Assembly (NCBI GenBank): GCA_015295805.1
Contig: DVEF01000093.1
Span: 1 to 64,000, forward strand
DNA length: 64,000 bases
Origin: Geminocystis sp. M7585_C2015_104
Lineage (GTDB): Bacteria > Cyanobacteriota > Cyanobacteriia > Cyanobacteriales > Cyanobacteriaceae
Direction: 5' to 3'
A model generated the notes under the pieces. The model saw only the letters and a list, made by a program, of their open reading frames with translations, was not told where the DNA came from and did not search any database. How positions within the stretch are numbered: position 1 is the stretch's first letter; every line of letters begins with the position of its first letter. Shown here in pieces: positions 1-10,004 of the stretch. The translations under genes and the position numbers were made by a program.

Positions 1-2500
1 CCCTCCTTCCCGTCTATAAACCCCCTACCTTTGGGGTTTGACATAGGCAGGATAAAAAGCAATTTGACATTTCTAGACTCCTATCGTCCACAAGATGGGT
101 ATAATCCTAGTGAGAATGACACTGGTGGATTCCCTCTCGAGTGTAAACTCCTATACTCATTTTGGGGCAAAACAGCAGTAAACCCTACGGCCATGACTTT
201 TTCTTTCTATGTTTAATCCTACTTCAAATACTAATCATCGCTGCTCGTTTCTACTCGTATGCAAGTTTAATCCCTTTTCAAGTTACATTTATTAATGTTT
301 AACCTTTGTGGGGATTACAGTAAAGTCTATGTTTTTGGAGTCGTCTTAAAATATACCAAGGGAAATTACAATCAACTCAATATTTGTAAACCCATAGTTG
401 TATTTAATTTCAGGCAAAACAATAAACCCCTGTTGCTGTGGGTTGATTGCAGAGTATAAATGGGGATAACATAACAATAGAATAACTCCTTTTTCAAAGT
501 CTAGACTCAGATAAAACTACAATTAATGCCACCTCAACAGACTAATACCAGGATTTGACACAGGCAACATAAAACCCGGCTTCTATCTCATCCCCTGACA
601 TCTGTAGACTAATCCTACTATCACAACCAATCACCCCGATATCTCTATCCTTGTCTCAGTGTCTAAATCCGAGTAAAACAACAACTCCCATGGCTACCCC
701 CAGAGTGTAAAGGGAGGGTAATATTGAAATCCTTTGAAATAAGCGGCGTGAAAAACCATCCGACGCCTCCATTGGTGGGGATAATAGCCAACTAATCCCA
801 CGTTGCAGTATTCATCCCCAGCAAAAGGGAATGATAATATGAATTTCCTAAACTCTCCCCAATTTTCCCCATTTCTGTTGACTAATCTTGGGATTTGACA
901 CAGGCAAAATAAAAAGCAAGCCCATGTCTTCACTTTAGTGGTATAATCCCCGTGTCTAATTCTCTCTAATTCCAATAGCAATAACAATCTATATCAACAA
1001 TGCTAGACCAACATCTGGGGCTTAAGTACAAAAACAATCAACCACTCTTAAGCCTCTATTAGGGATTAGGTAGATTTTACCCCAAACTTGTCCCACTGTT
1101 TATACTAGGACAAAATGGCCAAAATGGCAATCCACCTAACAGCTGTAACTTTTTCCCCATATTTAATCTCACTTTGAATTACAATCACTTCTGTTTCTCT
1201 TCGCTTGTTTATGTGTTTAATGCCATCTTCAATCACAATTGTCACCATTACCCGTCTTGCACAATCAGTGTTTTATTCTGCGTCTTTCCGCCTCCCGGGG
1301 CTTCACTTTATGTTACAATCTCTTTTGTGTCACAATTTTTCCTATAACTGTGGAATAGTGCTACTGTCTCATTTCAGTAAAGTGACACTAGTAGGGTATC
1401 CCTAGTGTCTTATGGCAATAAAGACTATCATCCGTCCAATACTCATATTCAATATATTTAGTTGGGGTAACAATTACAAAATGTGAGTGTCTAATGCCAC
1501 GAGGGCTGTAAACTAATGCCAGTATTTAATACAAGCAAAAACAAACCTCATGCCTGGAGACTAATCCCATGATGTAAACCGGGATAAAACCACAGTTAAT
1601 GCCACTCCAGCCATATCCTGGGTTTGATAGAGGCAATGTCAAAAAAAATCCCACAACTTTCCACTAATTATTTTTATTTATGACAGCTAGCATTAAAATA
1701 CTAGGCTAGTATCCTATGACTATTAAATCCCCCTGCCTCTGTATTCTCCCTGTAAACTGAGGCGGAAGTAATCACACCTTTTTAGAGTTATCCTGCTAGG
1801 TGTCTAAAATCGGAAAAAATTAGATTCCATCCTAACTCTGTGATTGTATCCCGGAATAACGCCAAGTATTCCTAATTTTTTAGTCTTCAGGGTAGTCCCA
1901 AAGACTAGGGTTTTGATAATATATCTCTGGACTAATACCAAAGTTAACCCTATGGCTACAACCCCTTATATGTTTAATCAATACCACCTTGAATCCCAAT
2001 CAATCATCTCTAAGTCTTCTCACTTGTCTGCAGTTGTAATCCCACCTGTGGCAGTCTACCCTTCTTACCCTGCTGTGTGTTGTGTATAATCCTACTTTGA
2101 ATGATAATCTCTACTAAATTCTTCTCAGGGTTTAGCCCTATTACAAGTCACAACCCTTGGTATACTCTTCTTAGTGTGATTGGTAGGGGTTATAATAATC
2201 AATTTCCTGTCTCCAGACTAGTGGCAGTATGTCTCAGCAAAAATGAAAATCTGTCTGATAGCTGTGGGATAATTCTAGTGTTTCATGCCATTAAGATAAC
2301 ACCTTGAGACTAATCTCAATTATGGTAGCAGGAATCGCAATATACCCGATAGTCCTATACTAGTCTCAATGTCTCTAATACCAGCAAGTTACATGAAATG
2401 AAGACGAAACTCCTAGAATAAATCCAGCGTCTGACACTATCAGGATGACAATCAACCTGGCATCTGTATCCTAACTGTTATACATAACGATTCCAGAGAA
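1..2500. repeat. Field of degenerate interspersed repeats, no credible gene
   Basis: No open frame here looks like a protein. Imperfect copies of at least three motif families recur. Family A pairs GACTAAT-type words with GGATTTGACACAGGCAA (551-567 and 891-907), with weaker copies at 34-60, about 1521-1545 and 1620-1640. Family B is GATAAAACYACARTTAATGC (about 510-530 and 1583-1603). Family C resembles TTTAATCCYACTTTGAAT (about 210, 1161, 1214, 1971 and 2083). Units begin roughly every 40-70 bases with G(T/A)NTAATNCC. All copies lie in the same orientation, and the strand is visibly richer in C than G. The origin is unknown. A decayed tandem array, an old minisatellite or a decayed CRISPR-like locus are all possible. 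Confidence 0.6.
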
Positions 2501-2611
2501 TATGAGTAGTGTAGCCGTGGAAGGGATTTACAACAAAAAACCCCAATAATTGCTGGATGTAACACACCAGTTTTTCTGGTAGGCTATAAGGTGTTTTCCA
2601 AGATATGAATT

Positions 2612-5311
2612 ATGGGGATAGACTATCATTGGCGTAAAAAAAGACTAAATATTTCCCGACTAGCCTTGGAATTCCCGCGGGTTACTCTCATTTTCTGGTT
2701 ATTCGTGGCTGTGACGGGATTGCTAGCCTTTTTTTCCTTAAAATATGCCCTTTTCCCCGATGTGACTTTCCCTGTAGTGATTATTCATGCCCGTAGCAAC
2801 ACCGCTGCTAATACGGTTGAATTCACCCAAGAGATTATACATCCACTAGAACAACCCTTACTAAGATTGGAGGGTGTCGAGTCTATCACTTCTACATCTT
2901 ATCCCCAAGAGGGGGTAATTAATATTCTGTTTTACGCCGGCAAGAGTCTGGAAGTAGCAACCGCAGAGGTGAAAAAGGCTGTCTCTTCAGTCTGGTTGCC
3001 TCCACAAACGAAATTGGAGGTTATCCCCTATAATCTAAATGAGTCTACTGCCATCACCTATGTCCTAACCAGTGATGATAAAAGTCTAGAAGAAACCGCG
3101 GTAGCGGCAAAGGAAAAAATCATCCCCCGTCTGAAGGAAATAACAGGGGTTTCTTCTGTAAGTCTTCTAGGACTAGAAGACGAAAATAATACTATTGTAC
3201 GTTTTAATGGGGAATCAGCCCTGGCTTTACAAGTTGTCAAAAAGGCTAGTGCCAACACCTTAGAAATAGTAAAGGCTACAGAGTCTCTGCGTCGGCAATT
3301 ACAACCCCTTTTCCCCGATATTGATTTTAAAATCGCCCAAACGGAAGTCGATTATATACAAGAGGCTACCCAGGCTACCATTGATAGTCTCTGGTTGGCT
3401 ATTATCCTGGCTGTAGTTGTTATATTCCTCTTTCTACGCAACCCATTGGCCACTATCATAACAGCCTTTGCTATACCCCTGTCTCTACTGGGTACTTTCA
3501 TTGTAATGCATATTGCCGGTTTTAATCTAGAAACTATTACTCTTCTGGCTCTAGCCCTGGTAATAGGAATTGTAGTAGATGATGCTATAGTCCAAGTGGA
3601 AAATATCAGCCGTCATCTGGAAGGGGGAGAAACACCGATACAGGCGGCTATCAGGGGAAGTGAGGAAATTGGCTTAGCTATTCTTGCAGCCACCATCTCT
3701 ATTGCGGTTGTATTCCTGCCTGTTGCTTTTACTACCGGCAATTTAGGACAATTCTTTAAACCCTTTGCCTTAACTGTGTCCTCTTCTGTGATTATATCCC
3801 TTCTGGTGGCACGGACACTAACTCCTGTTTTGTGTCGTTACTGGTTGAGGGGGGGAAGACAAGAAAGACTTTTAACCGCCAGTATTGGGAGAAAATTGAT
3901 TACTAGATACCTAAAGCTGCTCAATTGGGCATTGGGGCACCCTAAAATAATAATATCAGCCACTATTGTTATTTTCTGTCTTAGCCTTGCCCTAATCCCC
4001 CTTATTCCCCGAGGATTTATTCCCAAACTGGATAGGGGGGAGTTTAATATTTTCTACACTACCGCCTTACCCAAAATCCCCTCGAGTTGGCCTTCCTCCA
4101 CTTCCCCCCCTGCCACAGGGGGTGGTGGGGATAACAATTCGGCTTTCAACTGGCTAGCCGGCATTAAAGATAATCCCAGTGGTTTTATTTTAAGGCGAAC
4201 CCGTCGTGTTGGCGAGAGGATAGAAGCAGAAATAGCAAACATTCCCGAAATAGAAACTGTTTTTAACCTAGTTGGTTGGCGAAATCAACCCAATCGCGGC
4301 AAAATCCATGTCAGGTTGAAATCCGACAGGAATAAGAATACTGCCACCATTCAAGAGGAAATCCGTAACAGGTTGTCTCAACTTTCCCTTAAAGGTGTCA
4401 CCTATAGTGTGGAGGATATAAAATTCGTCGACACGGGGGATAGTCAACCTTTTTCTGTTTCCCTGACAAGTGAGGATATTCCTCTTCTATACGCCACCGC
4501 CGCCAAGATAAAACCACAGCTTGAAAAAATCCCTGGCTTGGAAGACTTGACTGTTTCTCCTAACGATATTAGTCTTGCCGATGACAACACTCCTAATCTC
4601 ATCCAACGGCTTGATGGGAAGGCGTCTATCACTTTCAATGCCAATCTGGCGACTGGGGAGGCTATTGGTAATCTGACTCAGGAGGTAATCCAGAAGATTC
4701 AACCCCTTCTTCCAGAAAAAGTCAATCTCGTTATTGGCGGCGATTCTGCCAGAATGGGAGAGGTTTTAAGACAGTTTTTTCTGGTATTTCTGGTTGCCTT
4801 AATTCTAATGTTGCTGACATTATGGCTACTTTTTGGTAGTTTAAGGGAGCCATTGGTGGTAGTATTATCTTTGCCCTTGTCCATGGTAGGCGCTATTTTT
4901 GCCTTGTTGATTACTCAAAAGGACTTTGGTATCATTTCTCTCATTGGTATTCTATTCCTCCTCGGTTTATTGGACAAAAATGCCCTCCTGCTAGTGGATT
5001 TTATCAATCAATTACGCCAAGAGGGAATGAGTATAAAGACTGCCGTTGTCAAGGGTTGTCTTACCCGCTTACGCCCTATTTTGATGACAAGTCTTTCCAC
5101 TATAATGGGCATGCTTCCCATTGCCATTGGCATTGGCGCTGGTGCAGAATTAAGACAACCCATGGCTATAGCCATTATAGGCGGTTTAATTACCTCTTCC
5201 CTCTTGAGTCTAGTATTTGTGCCTGTCTTTTATTCTCTCATATTGCAAATTTCTAGGAAAACCAAAACCAGAAGAGTAGGAGTTGGCGGTGGGGGTGGGT
5301 ATAGGCCATAG
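2612..5311 (+). CDS. RND-family efflux transporter, HAE1/AcrB-like, short form
   Basis: Inner-membrane proton-driven exporter of the AcrB/HAE1 type. An N-terminal membrane helix lies at about residues 25-45, followed by a porter loop. Helices 2-6 include the RND signature GIVVDDAIVQVEN at about 319-331. A second loop and helices 8-12 follow, with GLLDKNALLLVDF near 784. At 899 residues it is shorter than typical AcrB (about 1,040), mainly because both periplasmic loops are reduced. A low-complexity Ser/Pro/Gly insert at about 489-515 is encoded by DNA that forms a perfect hairpin. No membrane-fusion or outer-membrane partner gene is adjacent. Substrate cannot be inferred. The Gly-rich C-terminus (VGVGGGGGYRP) is unusual. 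Confidence 0.9.
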   Translation: MGIDYHWRKKRLNISRLALEFPRVTLIFWLFVAVTGLLAFFSLKYALFPDVTFPVVIIHARSNTAANTVEFTQEIIHPLEQPLLRLEGVESITSTSYPQEGVINILFYAGKSLEVATAEVKKAVSSVWLPPQTKLEVIPYNLNESTAITYVLTSDDKSLEETAVAAKEKIIPRLKEITGVSSVSLLGLEDENNTIVRFNGESALALQVVKKASANTLEIVKATESLRRQLQPLFPDIDFKIAQTEVDYIQEATQATIDSLWLAIILAVVVIFLFLRNPLATIITAFAIPLSLLGTFIVMHIAGFNLETITLLALALVIGIVVDDAIVQVENISRHLEGGETPIQAAIRGSEEIGLAILAATISIAVVFLPVAFTTGNLGQFFKPFALTVSSSVIISLLVARTLTPVLCRYWLRGGRQERLLTASIGRKLITRYLKLLNWALGHPKIIISATIVIFCLSLALIPLIPRGFIPKLDRGEFNIFYTTALPKIPSSWPSSTSPPATGGGGDNNSAFNWLAGIKDNPSGFILRRTRRVGERIEAEIANIPEIETVFNLVGWRNQPNRGKIHVRLKSDRNKNTATIQEEIRNRLSQLSLKGVTYSVEDIKFVDTGDSQPFSVSLTSEDIPLLYATAAKIKPQLEKIPGLEDLTVSPNDISLADDNTPNLIQRLDGKASITFNANLATGEAIGNLTQEVIQKIQPLLPEKVNLVIGGDSARMGEVLRQFFLVFLVALILMLLTLWLLFGSLREPLVVVLSLPLSMVGAIFALLITQKDFGIISLIGILFLLGLLDKNALLLVDFINQLRQEGMSIKTAVVKGCLTRLRPILMTSLSTIMGMLPIAIGIGAGAELRQPMAIAIIGGLITSSLLSLVFVPVFYSLILQISRKTKTRRVGVGGGGGYRP

Positions 5312-5353
5312 GAAATTGAGGGTGGGGTATGGGGAATGGTAAACCAAGTCATG

Positions 5354-5375
5354 AAAGACTTTAGTCTTTTTGGCT
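5354..5375 (+). terminator. Small hairpin with T-tract after the RND gene
   Basis: AAAGAC and GTCTTT flank a TTTA loop and run into a T-rich tract. This fits a weak Rho-independent terminator for the upstream transporter. The stem is short and AT-rich. Confidence 0.4.
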
Positions 5376-5386
5376 GCCAATGGTAA

Positions 5387-6094
5387 TTAGTAAACAACAC
5401 CACGATAAACTCTAGTCTTCTTGGGGGTTTGGGGGGAGGGGTTGGCTACCATTGTGGGTTTTTCCACCTGATTTACTGCCACCCCACGATACTTAATCAC
5501 ATCCTCAGGGAAAACTGCTGTGGTGTTTTGCCTGTTTTGTGTTTTTGCGTCTTCCAGGGTGAGGGAAGAGTCCTTTTCCTGTGTATACTGGAACAGGTTA
5601 TATTCCTTTTTAACACCACTGCTGTTGTCCTTTACTTTTTTATCTTCGCCCGTATACTCGCCGGTAAATTCGCCAAGGGTTGTTTTTTCTAGCATTCTAG
5701 TCATCATCTCAATCATCTCGGCTTTTTGCCTATTAACCATCTCTTCTTTTATCTCTGCCGTCTCTGCGGAGGTTATATTCTCATGAGTATAGGGGGGAGA
5801 TTCCCTAACATAATTTTCCTCTATTTCCCTAATGATGGTGTTTTTATGTCCTTCTACAATAGGTATTTCTTCCTCCCAAACGGTGTAGGAAAAACTTGTT
5901 TCAGTCACAAAAGAGTCTTTGCCTTCCCTGGCTATCTCTTCACATAAAACCATTGCCTTTTCCCTAAATTTTTTCGGTAAATCCGCCCTACGTCTATAGG
6001 TTTTTGCTTGGTATTTCAAAGTCAGAGATTTTTTGAAGTCTTCTGCTGAAATTCCCTGACTATTCAACTCCTCAAAACTTATTACCCTTGCCAT
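5387..6094 (-). CDS. Hypothetical protein with two C-terminal YRGV motifs
   Basis: A 235-residue soluble protein. An ATG start is preceded by a good AAGGAGG ribosome site five bases upstream. The N-terminal part is basic and helical. The middle is Glu/Lys-rich (about 100-160). The last 50 residues contain KYRGVAV and end in RVYRGVVY. Such YRG-V motifs recall the small cyanobacterial DUF4278 family, which usually has one copy near its N-terminus; assignment here is inference. It converges on the RND gene upstream in the window. The function is unknown. Confidence 0.75.
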   Translation of the reverse strand: MARVISFEELNSQGISAEDFKKSLTLKYQAKTYRRRADLPKKFREKAMVLCEEIAREGKDSFVTETSFSYTVWEEEIPIVEGHKNTIIREIEENYVRESPPYTHENITSAETAEIKEEMVNRQKAEMIEMMTRMLEKTTLGEFTGEYTGEDKKVKDNSSGVKKEYNLFQYTQEKDSSLTLEDAKTQNRQNTTAVFPEDVIKYRGVAVNQVEKPTMVANPSPQTPKKTRVYRGVVY

Positions 6095-6225
6095 GGCAGC
6101 CTCCTTATCTTTTTAATGGTAAAATCTACCACAAAGGTGACAATTGGCAAGACTTATTTGATTTATCTTCTCCTCCCCTCAGGCTAGCAGGAAAAATTTT
6201 AAAAAAAAGTAAAGCGTTATACATT

Positions 6226-6675
6226 TTAGCTAATTAGATAGTGTAAATAGGTGGTTGTGGGGGAATGGTAACTAGGTAAAAACACGCGCCAAGTCTTGCC
6301 CTGTCTTTGTCTGTGCAGGTATAAACTAAAGTTATTTTTGATTCTCTTTTTTGTTTTCCTTCCGGATACCAGGGTGACTTCATACTCTCCTTTTAGACAA
6401 TATACAGGGAGATTAAACTTAACAGTTGGTTGAATTTTCCTGACATTTATCTTGTCTATCTGAAAAGAAAGTGGAGGGGCGCCCAAGTTTTTACTTAAGT
6501 AATTGTATTTATTTTCCAGGTATAATTGTAAGGCTTTTTTGACAATTTCGCCCCTGGGGGCAAATTCAAGGGGAGGGGGGGATACGGAAGCACAACTAGT
6601 TAACAGTAAACACAAGAATAAAAAGGAAGTAAAAATTCCTCTAAATTTGTATTCATCTCGAGAATTTTTCCCCAT
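6226..6675 (-). CDS. Small hypothetical lipoprotein
   Basis: A 149-residue protein with a basic N-terminus, a hydrophobic stretch and the lipobox LLTSC, giving a predicted lipidated Cys28. The rest is a basic beta-rich domain with no family I recognise (motifs such as VYCLKGEYEVTLVSGRKTKK). It lies 131 bases upstream of the YRGV protein on the same strand, so the two could be co-transcribed. A divergent promoter region of about 170 bases separates it from the next gene. Confidence 0.7.
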   Translation of the reverse strand: MGKNSRDEYKFRGIFTSFLFLCLLLTSCASVSPPPLEFAPRGEIVKKALQLYLENKYNYLSKNLGAPPLSFQIDKINVRKIQPTVKFNLPVYCLKGEYEVTLVSGRKTKKRIKNNFSLYLHRQRQGKTWRVFLPSYHSPTTTYLHYLIS

Positions 6676-6849
6676 TTTGGATTTATTTTGTCTTTCAAAC
6701 TAGCCAAGGCAAAACTGATAATTTTGCCATAGTTTAACACCAGTATACCTTCAAAATAGGGCGGCCGGGAATTTTATAAAGGACAATAGTTGAGAGGTTA
6801 ACTGTGTTGTATCATCAATAAAGGAGACAATTTTCTGCCCATAAAAGAA

Positions 6850-7782
6850 ATGAGTGAGAATTCTAAGGGTGAGAACAAATATACCGTAATTGAACTAAAA
6901 AAATCATTGAAACGCACTATCGTCCAGTTAGAAAAGGCAATTAAAATACTAAATCACAAGCCACCAAGGGATTTGCCCAGTTTAAAGGTGGTAGACGACT
7001 TGGTGAAAGCCAGCAATGCCCTAGTAGACTATTTACAGTTGAAAACAGAAAACCTGCCTCCAGAAGACAGCCAACCCCAAGCAGTAGAAAAGGAGACGGC
7101 TGTAGGTAGCGTAAGTAAAAGCAAAAACCGGGGGGTGAATACCAATTTGATACTAGTTGTGGTGTTGATTGTCAGTCTGGGATTTAATATTCTCACCTTC
7201 TTCAGCGGGGTAGTTTTCAGTGGAAAAGTGGTAGCCAAGACGGAAGAAACCTCCCTTGCCGGGAAGCCGAGAATGCCAGAGGAGAATCCTAACAATAAAC
7301 TGGGGCAAACGGAGTTGTTAGAATCAGAAAACAGGGAAAATCTTCCTTCCCAACAGCCTCAACAAGATTATAGCCAGGAATTGCCGCTAGAATTGGAGAA
7401 AGAGGCGAATCTATCTGAAAATCAACAAGACTATGGCGAAGAGGAAATCCAAGAGGAAGTAGTAGAAGAAACAGATTTAGCTAACCTTTCCCCTGAACAA
7501 TTCTTACTGAAGAATATAGAAGATAAACTAAAAACAATCACCCAAAAGTATGGGGAAAATATGGTAGTAAAAATCCTGGTAGACTTCCGGGAAAATAGCA
7601 TAACCATAGCCTTGACAGATGACTGGCAAAATCTAAAGATAAACGAAAAAAACAAATTGGCAAGAGAATTGTTTGAGAAGGCAAAATCCCTGGATTTACA
7701 TAAGTTTAGTCTCCAAGATAGTCGGGGGAATGTGTTGGCCAGAAGTGCGGTGGTGGGAGACAATGTGATTATAATGAAGTAG
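6850..7782 (+). CDS. Hypothetical single-pass membrane protein next to minDE
   Basis: A 310-residue protein. Residues 1-60 form a basic helical segment. One membrane helix lies at about 98-122 (LILVVVLIVSLGFNILTFF). A Glu/Gln-rich low-complexity linker follows (about 125-215). A compact C-terminal domain (about 220-310) contains MVVKILVDFRENSITIAL and DSRGNVLAR. It shows no MinC-like beta-helix. It sits where cyanobacteria such as Synechocystis carry minC, immediately upstream of minD on the same strand with a 159-base gap. A role in division or the envelope is only a guess from position. Confidence 0.8.
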   Translation: MSENSKGENKYTVIELKKSLKRTIVQLEKAIKILNHKPPRDLPSLKVVDDLVKASNALVDYLQLKTENLPPEDSQPQAVEKETAVGSVSKSKNRGVNTNLILVVVLIVSLGFNILTFFSGVVFSGKVVAKTEETSLAGKPRMPEENPNNKLGQTELLESENRENLPSQQPQQDYSQELPLELEKEANLSENQQDYGEEEIQEEVVEETDLANLSPEQFLLKNIEDKLKTITQKYGENMVVKILVDFRENSITIALTDDWQNLKINEKNKLARELFEKAKSLDLHKFSLQDSRGNVLARSAVVGDNVIIMK

Positions 7783-7941
7783 CTTTTGGAGAAAAATGGG
7801 GCTCAATTGTTTATAATTTATACATCCCATGAGATAGGACAACAAGAGTGGAAAGTGTCAAACCATGCCAGAAGGTGGCAGTGGCAATGACATTTTTCGC
7901 TAAAATTATCTAGCCGTATTAGCTGGTAGATATTGTAATTT

Positions 7942-8748
7942 ATGAGTAGAGTGATTGTCATAACCAGTGGGAAGGGTGGAGTGGGGAAAACCACCATAAC
8001 GGCGAATTTGGGCACAGCAATAGCTCAATTAGGCAAAAGAGTATGTTTAATAGATGCAGATTTCGGGCTAAGAAATTTAGACTTGTTACTGGGACTAGAG
8101 CAAAGGGTGGTATACACCATTATAGACGTCATATCGGGGGAATGCACCTTGGAAAAGGCGATGGTAAAGGATAAACGCACAGAAGGGCTATTTTTACTAC
8201 CAGCGGCCCAAAATCGCACCAAGGACGCAATAAACCCCGAGCAAATGAAGGAGATCGTAGAAAAACTAACTTCCAGTTTCGATTATATCCTAATAGACTG
8301 CCCAGCGGGGATAGAAATGGGTTTCCGTAACGCCATCGCCGCTGCCAAGGAAGCCTTGATTGTCACCACCCCCGAAGTAGCTGCCGTGAGAGACGCTGAT
8401 CGAGTGGTGGGTTTGCTAGAATGTGAAAGGATGGAGAGTATCCGTCTCATCGTAAACCGTCTGCGTCCAGAAATGGTTAAAATGGACGAGATGCTCAGCG
8501 TAGAGGATATACTAGACCTGCTGGTGGTTCCCCTAATTGGCATTATACCTGATGACAAGAGAGTTATAACTTCTTCTAATAAAGGGGAGCCCCTAGTGTT
8601 AAGCAATCCTGATACCCTACCGGCTATGGCCATCAAAAATATTGCTAAAAGGTTGAATGGGATGGAGGTGCCTTTTTTGGATTTGATGGGTACACAGGAG
8701 GGTTTATTGGCGAAAATCCGTCGTTTTTTCGGTTTTAACAACCCGTAA
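7942..8748 (+). CDS. minD: Septum site-determining ATPase MinD
   Basis: The 268-residue ParA/MinD-type ATPase that, with MinE, positions the FtsZ ring by membrane oscillation. The deviant Walker A motif GKGGVGKT lies at residues 10-17. DADFGLRNLD (about 38-47) and YILIDCPAGIEMGF are typical. The C-terminal amphipathic membrane-targeting helix is present (LLAKIRRFFGF). The stop overlaps the minE start by one base (TAATG), so the two are translationally coupled. minC, the usual partner, is not adjacent. Confidence 0.97.
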   Translation: MSRVIVITSGKGGVGKTTITANLGTAIAQLGKRVCLIDADFGLRNLDLLLGLEQRVVYTIIDVISGECTLEKAMVKDKRTEGLFLLPAAQNRTKDAINPEQMKEIVEKLTSSFDYILIDCPAGIEMGFRNAIAAAKEALIVTTPEVAAVRDADRVVGLLECERMESIRLIVNRLRPEMVKMDEMLSVEDILDLLVVPLIGIIPDDKRVITSSNKGEPLVLSNPDTLPAMAIKNIAKRLNGMEVPFLDLMGTQEGLLAKIRRFFGFNNP

Positions 8749-9083
8749 TGAGTGGATGGGGTAATATGTTCAAAGGCATGATAGGAGAATTTAATCCCTG
8801 GGGTGGTTCCAGTAGTAGAATAAAGGCTAAGAACCGTTTGGAACTGGTATTATCTTGTGATCGCGCCGGTATTAACCCGGAAGCCGTCAACAGGATGCGG
8901 GATGAGATTGTGGAGGTAGTAAGCCGTTATCTAGACATAGACTTAGAAAAGATGGAGTTCTGTATTAAGAGCAATGACAGGAACACTTCCCTCAGTGCCA
9001 TCCTGCCTATTAGAAAATTCAAGCGGGTATTCTCTGCTTCTCCCCCCGATTCTCAGTCTGTGGAGGAGGAAAAACACAATTGA
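8748..9083 (+). CDS. minE: Cell division topological specificity factor MinE
   Basis: A 111-residue MinE with the conserved core RLELVLSCDRAGINPEAV (near residues 30-47) that stimulates MinD ATPase, followed by the dimerisation/topological domain. It is coupled to minD by a one-base overlap. Its 3' end overlaps the convergent pheA gene by 31 bases. The C-terminal tail (SASPPDSQSVEEEKHN) lies in that overlap and is probably poorly conserved. Confidence 0.95.
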   Translation: MSGWGNMFKGMIGEFNPWGGSSSRIKAKNRLELVLSCDRAGINPEAVNRMRDEIVEVVSRYLDIDLEKMEFCIKSNDRNTSLSAILPIRKFKRVFSASPPDSQSVEEEKHN

Positions 9084-9928
9084 CTCTCTGTTACCGCAAT
9101 GACGTCGTAACTGCCAAGGATTTTGGTGATTTTGGTCACTTTATGTAGTTCTTTTAGAGCACATTGTACCTGAGGACTACGACTATCACCGTGTAAATCC
9201 AGGAAGAAGAGATACTCTCCTAGACAGCGTTTAGTAGGACGAGATTCTATTTTAGTCAGGTTTATTTGTTTTTCTGCAAAGATTTGTAAAGGTTTTACCA
9301 GCACACCGGGGATATTAGCCTCAAAGGCAAAGGCAAGGGAGACATAGCAGCCGTCTGTGAGGGAGTCTTTTGCCACCACCCAGAAACGAGTACAATTGTC
9401 GGGATAGTCGTTGATATTATGGGCTTTTATGGGAAGCTCATACAGTTGTGCCGCCCTAGCAGAGGCAATAGCAGAGGCGGTGGGCTCATTCTTGAGGTGT
9501 AATAGGGCTTCTGTGGTAGAATTGGTGGGGATAAGACGGGCTTGTGGCAGGTATTTCTCTAGCCATTTCTGACATTGGGCCAAAGCTTGGGGGTGGGAGT
9601 AGACGGTTTGTATTTGTGCCAAACTGTCACCATGGGACAGCAAATTGTGTACAATGGGGATGGTGATGGCCTGTTGGACATGGAGACAGTCTAATTCCCA
9701 GAGGGTATCTAGGGTAACTGCCACTGAGCCTTCTATAGAGTTTTCCACTGGTACTATAGCAATATCTGCCTTCCCCATGGCCACCGCCTTTAGGGTTTGA
9801 GGGATGCTAACCAGAGGAAGCAGACGGGAGGTTATTCCCTTTTCCCGTTTCAGCTGTTGGGCATAGAAGAGGGTTGCCATTTCTGAATAAGTGCCCTCTG
9901 GTCCCAAATAGGCGATAATCTTCTCCAT
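9053..9928 (-). CDS. pheA: Prephenate dehydratase
   Basis: Converts prephenate to phenylpyruvate in phenylalanine synthesis. The N-terminal periplasmic-binding-like catalytic domain starts with AYLGPEGTYSE and contains the TRFWV motif near residue 179. A regulatory ACT domain carries ESRPTKR near residue 229, the phenylalanine-binding signature. At 291 residues it is a monofunctional enzyme without a chorismate mutase domain. It starts with ATG and is divergent from the next gene across 76 bases. Its end overlaps minE by 31 bases. Confidence 0.95.
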   Translation of the reverse strand: MEKIIAYLGPEGTYSEMATLFYAQQLKREKGITSRLLPLVSIPQTLKAVAMGKADIAIVPVENSIEGSVAVTLDTLWELDCLHVQQAITIPIVHNLLSHGDSLAQIQTVYSHPQALAQCQKWLEKYLPQARLIPTNSTTEALLHLKNEPTASAIASARAAQLYELPIKAHNINDYPDNCTRFWVVAKDSLTDGCYVSLAFAFEANIPGVLVKPLQIFAEKQINLTKIESRPTKRCLGEYLFFLDLHGDSRSPQVQCALKELHKVTKITKILGSYDVIAVTESQLCFSSSTD

Positions 9929-10004
9929 GGTGGGGGGTTAGTTGTCGTTTGCTGCCGTCTCCTGTTAGTGTTAATTGTAGCAGTGTCCTGTTCCCTTAAA
10001 GGAA

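Noticed and set aside
694-987. 97-codon minus-strand frame in the repeat field, and similar frames at 1205-1405, 1844-2089 and 2101-2307
   Set aside because: Composition is not protein-like and the frames run across repeat units.
1-2500. Intact CRISPR array
   Set aside because: Copies are too diverged, unit lengths vary and no cas genes are in the window.
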